DNA of 64,000 bases from Gracilibacillus alcaliphilus (GCF_016909015.1 NZ_JAFBFA010000005.1:161317-225316), one strand, 5' to 3'; shown: positions 44,685 to 52,823, numbered from the stretch's first letter. The notes: generated by a model not told the origin, from the letters alone. Numbers and translations are program-made.

Positions 44685-45437
44685 ATGGTGGCAGAACCAT
44701 CGGTAGTATTGATTGTCGGCGGTGCGGCTGGAATTGGAAAGGCGGCAGCAGAGGATCGCTTAAAAAAAGGAGATAAAGTGGTTTTCACAGATATTAATGA
44801 AGCTGTTGGCAAGCAATTAATGGAACAATGGCAAGCTCAGGGGTATTCAGCAACCTTTATCCAGCAAAATGTGACCTCATGGACAGATACAGAGAAGGTA
44901 GCGGCAAAGACCATTGACATGTATGGTCGAATTGATATCTTGATCGTTTCAGCAGGGGTGACCTCACAGCAGCGACTGGAGGATATCACATATAAGCAGT
45001 GGTGTTTTACTCTGGATGTTAATCTGACGGGTTTATTTTATAGTTTAAAAGCAGTAATACCAGAAATGATCAGAAATGGCGGTGGAAATATTGTAATTGT
45101 TGGATCAGGTTCTGCAATCACCGGTTCGGGTGGAGGTATCCATTATGCAACTTCCAAGGGCGGCGCATTTGGTTTGATGCGGGCTGTTGCTGATCAATTT
45201 AGTGATCAGGGTATTCATATCAATCTTGTGGCACCCAGGGTGATTGCAACAGAAATGCTGGATGTGCTGTACCCCACAGAAGAAGCCAGAGAAGAACTGC
45301 GGCAAAAAATTCCCATTAAACAACTAGGTACATTAGAGGATACAACAAATGCGATTAATTTTTTAGCGAGCGAGGCTTCGCGTTATATGCAAGCACAGGT
45401 TATGTTAATAGATGGCGGAAGAACATATTTAACTTAA
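44685..45437 (+). CDS. SDR-family polyol(-phosphate) dehydrogenase
   Basis: Protein of 250 aa, a classical short-chain dehydrogenase: VGGAAGIGKA at residues 11-20, SAGV instead of NNAG, the catalytic Ser in IVGSGSAITGSG, YATSKGG, and the C-terminal LIDGGRTY. In PTS polyol operons SDRs of this size act as sorbitol-6-P or related dehydrogenases. With the zinc enzyme upstream, the operon would be able to oxidise more than one polyol phosphate or act in two steps. AGGAGGGAAGG lies before the ATG. Confidence 0.88.
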   Translation: MVAEPSVVLIVGGAAGIGKAAAEDRLKKGDKVVFTDINEAVGKQLMEQWQAQGYSATFIQQNVTSWTDTEKVAAKTIDMYGRIDILIVSAGVTSQQRLEDITYKQWCFTLDVNLTGLFYSLKAVIPEMIRNGGGNIVIVGSGSAITGSGGGIHYATSKGGAFGLMRAVADQFSDQGIHINLVAPRVIATEMLDVLYPTEEAREELRQKIPIKQLGTLEDTTNAINFLASEASRYMQAQVMLIDGGRTYLT

Positions 45438-45456
45438 GATAAAGGGAGAGATAAGC

Positions 45457-45732
45457 ATGGCTAAGGTATTAGTAGCTACAGGTACTTCGCAGAATAAAAT
45501 GAATAAGGTTGTCGATATATTGCAATCAGGATTGGCTGCTAAGGGTGTAACGGCAGAAATTGTAGCCGAGAATATTTATGAAACAAATGTAGAAGAGGTG
45601 AATCCAGATGTCATCGTACTCGTAGGTGTTAACAAACTTGAAACAGATATTCCTACGATTGATGGTGTGCCGTTTATCACAGGGGTTGGAACGGATGGTG
45701 TGATCGATCAAGTGATTGCACATATTTCTTAA
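45457..45732 (+). CDS. EIIB-Gat-like protein lacking the phosphorylation cysteine
   Basis: Protein of 91 aa that aligns from the first residue with the operon's EIIB (93 aa). VLVATGTSQNKM stands where EIIB has ILVACGTAIATS, so Thr8 replaces the phospho-acceptor Cys8. The rest keeps the EIIB-like alternating strand/helix pattern and ends in DQVIAHIS. It cannot transfer phosphate by the known mechanism; a regulatory or decoy role towards the PRD regulator or EIIA is possible. Last gene of the operon, AAAGGGAG upstream, terminator downstream. Confidence 0.8.
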   Translation: MAKVLVATGTSQNKMNKVVDILQSGLAAKGVTAEIVAENIYETNVEEVNPDVIVLVGVNKLETDIPTIDGVPFITGVGTDGVIDQVIAHIS

Positions 45733-45748
45733 CACGTATTTAACAGAA

Positions 45749-45792
45749 ACTCTCTTTGGTTTGGCAAACTGTCTGCCAGAGAGATTTTTTTA
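45749..45792 (+). terminator. Rho-independent terminator of the galactitol-type operon
   Basis: TCTCTTTGG (45751-45759) and CCAGAGAGA (45776-45784) with an inner TTGGCA/TGCCA pairing are followed by TTTTTTT. Confidence 0.8.
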
Positions 45793-46106
45793 TGGTTCGC
45801 ACCAACGCTGCTTTAACATAAGAATGATTGGAGTCTGTCCTTAAGGATATCATTTAGTCCCATCTTTGCCACGAATAAATGTGAAGTAAATCACAATAAC
45901 TATTGATGCCAATAAAAATAAAAACCATCGATCAAAAAGCAGTAGAAACCCCTTTCCGCAAATGCAAGAGAGGTGTTTTTTCTGATGAGATGGAAAGAAA
46001 AAAATATTTAAATGATCTTCAAACATGAGAAAAGAATCAAAGCTGCATGATCAATCGTTTTTTTAAATTGGCTTATTTCATGTAGGAAATAAATTTTAAA
46101 AAAAGC
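45793..46106. other. Intergenic region between two polyol PTS operons
   Basis: It holds a minus-strand candidate micro-ORF (listed separately), a weak CCCCTTTC/GAGAGGTG hairpin near 45951-45979 with T run, and AT-rich DNA leading to the next promoter. Confidence 0.4.
45850..45942 (-). CDS. Candidate 30-aa membrane micro-protein
   Basis: The frame reads LLFDRWFLFLLASIVIVIYF followed by TFIRGKDGTK and a TGA stop: one clean membrane helix with a basic tail. AAAGGGG lies about 6 bases before a CTG codon at 45942, which would have to serve as start; no ATG/GTG/TTG is in frame. The coherent transmembrane pattern argues for coding, the unusual start against it. Confidence 0.3.
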   Translation of the reverse strand: MLFDRWFLFLLASIVIVIYFTFIRGKDGTK

Positions 46107-46135
46107 TTGACTTGAAAACGCTTAATTTATATAAT
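46107..46135 (+). promoter_or_regulatory. Sigma-A promoter with embedded cre site
   Basis: TTGACT (46107-46112) and TATAAT (46130-46135) are separated by exactly 17 nt. The spacer contains TTGAAAACGCTTAAT, which matches the CcpA cre consensus WTGNAANCGNWNNCW at all but one position. CcpA binding here would block RNA polymerase, giving catabolite repression of the glucitol-type operon. Confidence 0.8.
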
Positions 46136-46143
46136 ATCGACAA

Positions 46144-46181
46144 ACGTTAACAAATGATAAAACCCGTAACAAATGTTACAA
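46144..46181 (+). promoter_or_regulatory. Direct-repeat operator for a SorC-type regulator
   Basis: TTAACAAATGATA and GTAACAAATGTTAC carry ACAAATG at 46150-46156 and 46169-46175, 19 nt apart, just downstream of the -10 box. The same motif pair and phasing occurs at 52946/52965. SorC/CggR-type regulators bind direct repeats about two helical turns apart, which this fits. Confidence 0.6.
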
Positions 46182-46235
46182 GTCGCTGATTGAAGCAAAA
46201 AGTATCAAAATATATCAATCTAGGAGGATTTTAAT

Positions 46236-47504
46236 ATGTCTGTTTATCGCCAATTATTAGTAAGGGAAAAAGAACATGCACCAATCAAAGTAGGAATTAT
46301 CGGTGCGGGTCAAATGGGGTATGGTCTGATTGCTCAAATTTCACGTATTCCCGGTATGGTAGTAGGAGGAATTTGTGATGTGAATAAAGATAATGCAGAA
46401 CGGGCAAGGGATTTTTATCAATCTGTAGAAAAAAATGCTGTGAAGACGGTAGTGTCTTCTGATTATCGTGAAGTTATTCAATCTGATTTGGTAGAGGTGA
46501 TCGTAGACGCAACAGGAGTTCCTGAGGTTGGGGCAAATATTTCCTTAGAAGCCTTGCGGTCCAAAAAACATCTCGTGCTGCTTAATGTGGAAGTAGATAT
46601 TACAATCGGTTCAGCTATGCACTCTTTGTTTGATTCAGCAGGTTTAGTTTATACCGGTTCGGCGGGAGATGAACCAGCAGCTATTGTAGAATTATATGAC
46701 TTTGCAAAAACGATGGGATTAGAAGTAGTGGTGGCAGGTAAAGGGAAAAACAATCCACTAATCCCAACAGCTAACCCTGATACCTGTGCAGCAGAAGCAA
46801 AACAGAAGAAGATGAGTGCTCATATGCTGGCGGCCTTCCAAGATGGCACAAAGACAATGGCCGAAATGAATCTTTTAAGCAATGCTATTGGTTTGATTCC
46901 AGACAAAGTAGGCATGCATGGAATAGACGCCAACTTGGACAATGTGGCAGATAAATTGAACTTGAAAGAAAATGGGGGTGTCTTGAATCAATTAGGGGTT
47001 GTAGACTATGTGAATGGTTTGGCGCCAGGTGTATTCGTTATTGTAAAGAGTGAATTAGAGCCTGTGGATGAAGAATTACGCTACTTATTGAAAGTGGACC
47101 AAAGTCATGGGAATCATTATACACTCTATCGGCCGTATCACTTAGCAAGTTTAGAAACACCTATAACAATTGCTAATGCAGTGATGAACCATGAAACATC
47201 GATTCATCCCCTAGGAGCGCCAATTTCCGAAACAGTTACTGTTGCCAAAAAAGATATCGCAGCAGGAGAGCGATTGGATGGTATTGGAGGGTATTGTGTG
47301 AGAGGAGTATTGGAAACACATCAAGAGATGGAACAAAATGGTCATATCCCAATCGGTTTGATTAGCGGGAATGTCGTAGCCAAAAGGCACATTAAGGAAG
47401 GCCAATTTTTAACAGAAGATGATATAGAACTAGATCCAACAACCACGGTTTGGAAATTACGTTCACTGCAAGATCATTTGTTTCCGACACAAGGTAAGGA
47501 ATAA
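46236..47504 (+). CDS. NAD-binding oxidoreductase with SAF domain (polyol-linked)
   Basis: Protein of 422 aa. The N-terminal Rossmann domain has VGIIGAGQMGYGL (about residues 19-31) and DATGVPEVG, resembling homoserine dehydrogenase. The middle (about 170-330) carries the dehydrogenase dimer region, and the C-terminal 100 residues form an SAF/AFP-like domain (VAKKDIAAGERLDGIGGY). Such proteins are often annotated FlgA-like but recur at the head of firmicute glucitol-type PTS operons. The reaction is not established; oxidation or isomerisation of the imported polyol phosphate is inference. AGGAGG precedes the ATG. Confidence 0.85.
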   Translation: MSVYRQLLVREKEHAPIKVGIIGAGQMGYGLIAQISRIPGMVVGGICDVNKDNAERARDFYQSVEKNAVKTVVSSDYREVIQSDLVEVIVDATGVPEVGANISLEALRSKKHLVLLNVEVDITIGSAMHSLFDSAGLVYTGSAGDEPAAIVELYDFAKTMGLEVVVAGKGKNNPLIPTANPDTCAAEAKQKKMSAHMLAAFQDGTKTMAEMNLLSNAIGLIPDKVGMHGIDANLDNVADKLNLKENGGVLNQLGVVDYVNGLAPGVFVIVKSELEPVDEELRYLLKVDQSHGNHYTLYRPYHLASLETPITIANAVMNHETSIHPLGAPISETVTVAKKDIAAGERLDGIGGYCVRGVLETHQEMEQNGHIPIGLISGNVVAKRHIKEGQFLTEDDIELDPTTTVWKLRSLQDHLFPTQGKE

Positions 47505-47532
47505 ATATAACAAACTATAATATAGGATGATC

Positions 47533-48477
47533 ATGATGGCAAGTTTAGAAGATAGACGTTTATTAGCTAAAATAGCAAAACTTTATTATGAAGAAGAGGC
47601 CACTCAATCTGAAATTGCTAAGGTATTTGGTGTAAGCAGATCGTTAATTTCTAAATATCTCACAAAGGCGAGAGAACTTGGGATAGTAGAAATTACGATA
47701 AATGATCAGGACAGCCATCCTTTTATGGAGATGGAGGATACACTGGAGAAGCAATACGGGTTACGGGAAGTAATTATTATTCCTTCGGTGGATAGCGACA
47801 TATTAAAGCAGAAGCTGGGTGCGGCAACCAGCAAGTATTTGCTGCGTTTAATTAAGGGGAAGGAAATCATTGGAGTGTCTTCTGGTACTACACTTAATGA
47901 AGTAGTCAAGCTGACAGAATCAAATCGTAAGTTTCCGGAGGTGCTTTTTGTCCCGCTTGTCGGCGGCTCTGGCAACGAACGGATGGATATTCATTCTAAT
48001 CATATTGTCGCTCAGTTTGCTATGAATTTAAGTACAGGCTATCGGTTGCTACATGCTCCGGTAATGGTGGATTCGAGTGAAGCAAAAGAGATTATTATCA
48101 ATCAATCGGAGATACGCAAGATTTTTGATATGGGAAGTCGGGCAGATATTGCCATCGTAGGTATTGGTGGCTCCCCAGCGCATTCAACGATGGTAAAAAC
48201 CTATTTTGATCAAGAGGAAGGCGATTTCGGGGATGCGATTGGCGATATCTGCTATAACTTTATCAATGAACATGGACATACTGCTAATCATGAATGGAAT
48301 AAACGGGTTATCTCATTAAATCTCGATAAATTAAAGCAAATACCTTCCGTAATCGGAGTAGCTGGCGGAGCAGAGAAGGTAACCGCTATTCATGCAGCCT
48401 TAAAAGGGAAATTAGTCGATGTTCTCATTACAGATGAAGAAACAGCCGCTCAAATCATTGATTTATCATCATCTTAA
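47533..48477 (+). CDS. SorC-family sugar-binding transcriptional regulator (operon member)
   Basis: Several ATGs lie at 47527, 47533 and 47536; the last two are better spaced from TAGGA. The protein of about 314 aa has an N-terminal HTH (ATQSEIAKVFGVSRSLISKY) and a C-terminal sugar-phosphate-binding domain with ISSGTT-like IGVSSGTTLNEVV and PLVGGSGN. SorC proteins sense phosphorylated sugars. It is co-transcribed with the SAF enzyme and glucitol PTS genes and probably binds the direct repeats at 46150/46169. A paralogue of the same size is at 51841-52800. Confidence 0.9.
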   Translation: MMASLEDRRLLAKIAKLYYEEEATQSEIAKVFGVSRSLISKYLTKARELGIVEITINDQDSHPFMEMEDTLEKQYGLREVIIIPSVDSDILKQKLGAATSKYLLRLIKGKEIIGVSSGTTLNEVVKLTESNRKFPEVLFVPLVGGSGNERMDIHSNHIVAQFAMNLSTGYRLLHAPVMVDSSEAKEIIINQSEIRKIFDMGSRADIAIVGIGGSPAHSTMVKTYFDQEEGDFGDAIGDICYNFINEHGHTANHEWNKRVISLNLDKLKQIPSVIGVAGGAEKVTAIHAALKGKLVDVLITDEETAAQIIDLSSS

Positions 48478-48557
48478 TCATCTGTCGCCTAGGAAGCATG
48501 CCAGTCCAGCGTTCATTACTGGAATGTTCAAAATAATGGAGAAAGGGAGACGGTAAA

Positions 48558-48947
48558 ATGTGGGGTGTGTTGATTGCTGTTTTTGTTGGGATTTGGATAC
48601 TGCAATTATATTTGTCATGGGGACAGGTTAAGCATTATCAGAAAACAGTAAGGAAAATGAGTGATAGATCCTCGGGATACTTGGGGACTGGTTCTATGAA
48701 ACGAAAATTAGGAATTGGCAATGTAGTGATTATCGTTGCGGATGAGTCAGGGAAAATCATCGACAGCAAAGTGATGAAAGGGGTCACCGTATTTGCTAAG
48801 TTTACAGAGTTTCATGAATTAAAGGACAGGTATATCCAAGATATTGAACCAAATCAGTTCGACGATGTTTCGCTTTCGATAAAAGCAGCCATCGAGAATA
48901 TTCAAGCACAAATGGAAAAGAATTTACTAGAGCATAAGGAGGCGTAA
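48558..48947 (+). CDS. gutM: GutM, glucitol operon activator protein
   Basis: Protein of 129 aa with an N-terminal membrane helix (about 2-22), the block GYLGTGSMKRKLGIGNVVII and an ADESGKIIDSKVMKGVTVF strand. These are the hallmarks of GutM/SrlM, the auxiliary activator of glucitol operons. It sits between the regulator and the SrlA gene as in other firmicutes. AAAGGGAG lies upstream of the ATG, and its end overlaps the ribosome binding site of srlA. Confidence 0.9.
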   Translation: MWGVLIAVFVGIWILQLYLSWGQVKHYQKTVRKMSDRSSGYLGTGSMKRKLGIGNVVIIVADESGKIIDSKVMKGVTVFAKFTEFHELKDRYIQDIEPNQFDDVSLSIKAAIENIQAQMEKNLLEHKEA

Positions 48948-48950
48948 TTA

Positions 48951-49478
48951 ATGGACTTTTTAGTAAAATTGGCAGAAGGTTTTATTGGGATGTTCAATGA
49001 AGGCGGAGAAACCTTTATGGGGTTGTTTACTGGTATTGTTCCAACGTTACTCGTGTTGATTACCTTTGTAAACGCTGTTATTAGAATGGTTGGTGAGGAA
49101 CGAATTTTTAAGTTAGCGCAAAAGACTACCAAATTTAGTGTGTTACGTTATTCTATTTTCCCTGTATTAGCTGTGTTTTTCTTGACTAATCCAATGGCTT
49201 ATACATTTGGGAAATTCTTACCTGAAGAACAGAAGCCGGCATTCTATGATTCAGCGGTATCCTTTGTTCATCCGATTACCGGATTATTCCCACATGCCAA
49301 TCCAGCAGAATTATTTGTTTATATGGGAGTGGCAGCCGGTATTACAGAGTTAGGATTATCGTTAGGCCCTTTGGCTATGCGATTTTTCTTAGTGGGTATC
49401 ATTGTTATTTTACTTCGAGGGCTTGTTACAGAATATATAACGAAGCGCATGATTAAACGTCGTGAAGCGAATGCGTAA
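48951..49478 (+). CDS. srlA: PTS glucitol/sorbitol EIIC2 component (SrlA/GutA)
   Basis: Protein of 175 aa, with an amphipathic start (FLVKLAEGFIGMFNEGG) followed by four hydrophobic helices. The NPMAYTFGKFLPEEQKP loop and VHPITGLFPHANPAELFVYM are typical of EIIC-Gut. Together with SrlE it forms the glucitol-family permease. The start codon lies 3 bases after the GutM stop, so translation is coupled. Confidence 0.9.
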   Translation: MDFLVKLAEGFIGMFNEGGETFMGLFTGIVPTLLVLITFVNAVIRMVGEERIFKLAQKTTKFSVLRYSIFPVLAVFFLTNPMAYTFGKFLPEEQKPAFYDSAVSFVHPITGLFPHANPAELFVYMGVAAGITELGLSLGPLAMRFFLVGIIVILLRGLVTEYITKRMIKRREANA

Positions 49479-49504
49479 GCACAACAATTAGGAGGTGAAA
49501 CAGG

Positions 49505-50521
49505 ATGAGTGAATATAAAGCGGTAAAAGTATCAAAAGGTCCAAATGGCTGGGGCGGTCCATTAGTGATTCATCCAACAGATAAGAAGAAATATGTTGTT
49601 TCTGTAACAGGTGGAGGAATTCACCCTGTAGCGGAGAAGATTGCTGAGATGACTGGTGCAACAGCGATTGATGGTTTTACATCAAAGGTAGAGAATGACG
49701 AGATGGTTTGTGCTGTTATTGACTGCGGAGGAACAGCAAGGTGCGGTGTTTATCCGAAGATGAATGTATTAACGATTAATTTAACTGCTACACCACCATC
49801 TGGTCCGCTTATGCAATTTATCAAGGAACATAATTTTGTTTCGGGGGTAAAAGAAAAAAATATTGAATTTGCAGAAGGCGAAGCCCCAACAAGTACTGCT
49901 GCAACAGCGACAGAAGGGAAATCAGCTCAAGAGCTGAAAACAGAAGCACGGCAAAAAGTTGCAGAAATGAATCAAGGCAAGACAAAGAAGAAGGCAAATA
50001 TCCTAGAGCGGATCGGCCGTTTCATGGGTGGCGTTGTCAATATCTTTTATCAGGCTGGCCGGGAAACTGTGGAACAAGTTATTAAGAATATTCTGCCGTT
50101 TATGGCGTTTGTCAGTTGTTTGATCGGTATTATCACTTATACTGGAATTGGTGATTTAATTGCGAATGTCATTTCTCCATTAGCAGGCAATATTGTCGGA
50201 TTGCTGATTGTATCTATCATTTGTGCTATTCCTATCTTATCTCCAGTTTTAGGACCAGGAGCCGTTATTTCTCAGGTTGTTGGTGTCTTAGTTGGGGTAG
50301 AGATTGGCCGGGGAAATATTCCGCCTAGTTTAGCATTGCCCGCATTATTTGCCATCAATCCGCAAGCTGGATGTGACTTTGTTCCAGTAGGACTGACCTT
50401 GGGAGAAGCGAAACCTGAGACAATTGAGGTAGGGGTGCCTGCTGTGCTTATTTCCCGTCAATTTACGGGACCGATTGCTGTAGTAATTGCTTATATATGT
50501 AGTTTTGGCTTATATTCGTAA
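49505..50521 (+). CDS. srlE: PTS glucitol/sorbitol EIIBC component (SrlE)
   Basis: Protein of 338 aa. The N-terminal EIIB-Gut domain (about 1-120) has KGPNGWGGPL and AVIDCGGTARCG with the phosphorylated Cys. A linker follows, then a membrane EIIC1 domain (about 185-335) with NILPFMAFVSCLIGIITYTG and NPQAGCDFVPVGLTLGEAKP. This is a normal SrlE. The downstream SrlB gene is separated by an inserted repeat element of about 255 bp. Confidence 0.92.
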   Translation: MSEYKAVKVSKGPNGWGGPLVIHPTDKKKYVVSVTGGGIHPVAEKIAEMTGATAIDGFTSKVENDEMVCAVIDCGGTARCGVYPKMNVLTINLTATPPSGPLMQFIKEHNFVSGVKEKNIEFAEGEAPTSTAATATEGKSAQELKTEARQKVAEMNQGKTKKKANILERIGRFMGGVVNIFYQAGRETVEQVIKNILPFMAFVSCLIGIITYTGIGDLIANVISPLAGNIVGLLIVSIICAIPILSPVLGPGAVISQVVGVLVGVEIGRGNIPPSLALPALFAINPQAGCDFVPVGLTLGEAKPETIEVGVPAVLISRQFTGPIAVVIAYICSFGLYS

Positions 50522-50541
50522 AAGGATACTTTATATAAGAG

Positions 50542-50796
50542 GTTGTTCAAAAAGCCCAATAAAAATGACACATCGAATGTCGGAGTTGGCAGTAGAGGAA
50601 CTTCTACTAAGATCACCCACATCGTGTGGGTAACGCAGAAGTCAACACTTCCTGTGCAAGTCCGCTACTCACGTATTAAAAGCATACGTTCCGTTCCTTG
50701 GAAAAGAAGATCTCCTTTCCGGCGTGCAAGATCGTTTGTTCAAAGACTACGCCGCCTTGAACTTCTTGATCTTTTTTATCGTCCTTTTTGAACACA
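50542..50796. mobile_element. MITE-like element between srlE and srlB
   Basis: The ends are inverted: GTTCAAAAAG at 50545-50554 and CTTTTTGAAC at 50783-50792, flanked by near-matching GTTG/TGTG bases. The interior is GC-richer than its surroundings, has many small palindromes (GATCACCCACATCGTGTGGG) and encodes no transposase; the 82-codon ORF across it is meaningless. This is the form of a non-autonomous miniature inverted-repeat element. Its insertion separates the last two genes of a PTS operon. Confidence 0.75.
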
Positions 50797-50831
50797 CACT
50801 ATAATGGAAACAAATAAGGGAGTGGGCACAC

Positions 50832-51194
50832 ATGTCTGTAATTTATCAATCAAAAATAGTTGAAATCGGGGCAAGCTGTCAAGAAATGTTGGAGGCAGGA
50901 ATGTTGATTATATTCCACGAGAATGTACCTGCCGAGTTAAAAGATATAGCTGCTGTACATCAAGAAAATAATTGGCATGGAGAGGTACATGTCGGGGATA
51001 AAGTGTATTTGGGTGAACAAGTATATACTGTTAAAAAAGTAGGAAATAAAGTGAATGAAACACTGCATGCCCTTGGACATTGTACCATTAAATTTGAAGA
51101 TGATGGTACAGATCTTCCAGGTAATTTAGAAGTAGAGGGTGCCACCCTGCCAATCTTGGAAGAAGGCAAGATAATTAAGTTTGAAAGTAAATAA
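50832..51194 (+). CDS. srlB: PTS glucitol/sorbitol EIIA component (SrlB)
   Basis: Protein of 120 aa, the standard size of EIIA-Gut; the active His is in LHALGHCTIKF, about residue 82. VHVGDKVYLGEQVYTVKKVG is a typical beta-sandwich strand pair. It phosphorylates SrlE. AAGGGAG is well placed before the ATG. Transcription must pass through the MITE-like element to reach it unless the element supplies a promoter. Confidence 0.9.
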   Translation: MSVIYQSKIVEIGASCQEMLEAGMLIIFHENVPAELKDIAAVHQENNWHGEVHVGDKVYLGEQVYTVKKVGNKVNETLHALGHCTIKFEDDGTDLPGNLEVEGATLPILEEGKIIKFESK

Positions 51195-51222
51195 TATCGT
51201 ATTCGTACAGAAGCATTAATCA

Positions 51223-51259
51223 AAAAAAGCTGTTGCTGCATATTGTAACAGCTTTTTTT
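51223..51259 (+). terminator. Rho-independent terminator of the glucitol-type operon
   Basis: AAAAAGCTGTT and AACAGCTTTTTTT form an A/T-flanked stem 28 bases after srlB. Confidence 0.85.
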
Positions 51260-51840
51260 GTATGATGGGCAATTCTTTTGATTATTGCTAGTGATGGGAA
51301 CGAACATAAGACAACTTTTTTTAGCTATCTACAATAAGATGCCAGGGTCATCTTATCTTTTCAAGCCCACATAAGCCGCCTTTTAATACCAAGGTTATTC
51401 CAACCTGTTCATACTATGATTCTAGCTGCTGAAGCCGATTTAAAAGAACAACTTCTTAAAACCTCAACAGCTAAGACTATTCTCAACATTTGATGAAAAG
51501 TCCACTTTGGAACTTGAAGAGGTCGGGTAGGCATAGAGGGGTTAACAGGAATGGTTATTTTGACGGCTTGACTATTTGAAAAGAATAAGTCATTCACTTA
51601 AAAGGAGGGACTGTTGCACCATATAATTTCCATTGTGCAACAGTCCCTTTTTGACGCAGTAAGAATGAACATAAAAATAAGGATCAGGTAACCCCGATTT
51701 ATTTTCAGATTACTTCCTTTAAGCATTCTATCCGGGGAAATAGGACAGCATTAACATCAAAGTACTTTTCACCTTTATCCCTATAATTGCTGAAGAGACT
51801 TTATGATCCACTATCCCCAGTATCCAATCTATTCCTAAAT
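51260..51840. other. Intergenic region with possible transposase or gene relic
   Basis: Contains a plus-strand fragment (text MILAAEADLKEQLLKTSTAKT near 51416-51480) without a start and a minus-strand 62-codon ORF (51409-51597) without a ribosome binding site; neither is recognised. A strong hairpin is at 51607-51649, and the AT-rich remainder is featureless. Confidence 0.4.
51606..51655. terminator. Perfect 14-bp hairpin with T run
   Basis: AGGGACTGTTGCAC (51607-51620) and GTGCAACAGTCCCT (51636-51649) pair perfectly and are followed by TTTTTG. It has no intact gene directly upstream; such hairpins also occur at the ends of insertion sequences, so it may belong to a lost element. Confidence 0.7.
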
Positions 51841-52800
51841 TCAGTCGCTGTCATGCAGCAATTCAGTAGCTGTCTGTTCATCCAGCACTAATACATTAAT
51901 ATAATCACCCTGCAGGGCTGCCAAGACACTTTCTGCCTTGTGTGAGCCAGACACTACGCCAATTACCTTTTTTATATTGCGTAATTGTTCCAGTGAAATG
52001 CCAATTACTTTTTTATGGAAAGAACTATCCACATGATTGCCGTTACGGTCAAAGAAACGAAATCCCATATCCCCGACAATCCCTAATTGACGAAGCTGTT
52101 CCAAGTCATTCTGGTTTAAGTAGCCGATCTCCTCTAATGTTGACTGGACATAAGGATTAGACATTCCGACTAGGGCAATATCAACTGTAGTAGCCTCTTG
52201 CAGGACTTCTTTGATATCATTCATTTTCATTAAGCGTTCACGTAATTCAGTTGTTTCCGTCATTGCGGGCGCATAGAGGTAAGAACACGTTCCGCCTACC
52301 TTTTTGGCTAGTTCATAAGCTAATTGATTCGAGTGGATTTCCACTTGTTTTCGGCCCATACCTCCTTCTAAGGGGAAAATCGTGACATTCTCCTTCATTT
52401 CGTATGGGTATTCCTGAACAAGGGCAGACATAGTCGTCCCCCATGAAATCCCAATCTTGGTAGCGTGTTTAATATTCTTTGAGAGGTAGTATGCACCTGC
52501 TTGTGCAACAGATCGTTTCACTATATCTGGTGTCTGTCCAGAGATAGGTACGACAACAACGTCTTCTAATCCAAACCTATCTTCCAGTTTTTTTTCTAAG
52601 TTGACGGTATGTACTGTTTCATCTTTAATGAAAATTTCAATAATCTTGTGTTCGCGTGCTTTCTGCAATGATTTGGAGATGACAGGTCTTGACACGCCAA
52701 GCTTCTTAGCAATCTGTTCCTGCGTCCAGCCATCACTATAATAAAGGTTAGCTATCTTCACTAATGAACGTCTTTCTTCCCAACTCAGCAATTTTCCCAT
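51841..52800 (-). CDS. SorC-family sugar-binding transcriptional regulator (divergent)
   Basis: Protein of 319 aa (or 316 if the TTG at 52791, better spaced from AAAGGA, is the start). HTH TQEQIAKKLGVSRPVISKSL lies near residues 25-45, then the SorC effector domain with IGISWGTTMSALV and FPLEGGMGRKQVEIHSN. It is homologous along its whole length to the regulator at 47533. It is divergent from the dehydrogenase complex genes, and the shared intergenic region holds three ACAAATG-type boxes, one just ahead of its own start. It probably controls both directions in response to a sugar phosphate. Confidence 0.9.
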   Translation of the reverse strand: MGKLLSWEERRSLVKIANLYYSDGWTQEQIAKKLGVSRPVISKSLQKAREHKIIEIFIKDETVHTVNLEKKLEDRFGLEDVVVVPISGQTPDIVKRSVAQAGAYYLSKNIKHATKIGISWGTTMSALVQEYPYEMKENVTIFPLEGGMGRKQVEIHSNQLAYELAKKVGGTCSYLYAPAMTETTELRERLMKMNDIKEVLQEATTVDIALVGMSNPYVQSTLEEIGYLNQNDLEQLRQLGIVGDMGFRFFDRNGNHVDSSFHKKVIGISLEQLRNIKKVIGVVSGSHKAESVLAALQGDYINVLVLDEQTATELLHDSD

Positions 52801-52823
52801 CCTTTCAAATAAACTATCCTATT

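Noticed and set aside
50543..50791. 82-codon ORF inside the MITE-like element
   Set aside because: Arg/Ser-rich translation of a palindromic non-coding repeat; no family features.
51409..51597. 62-codon minus-strand ORF as a gene
   Set aside because: No ribosome binding site and no recognised domain; more likely non-coding or part of a decayed element ending at the 51606 hairpin.
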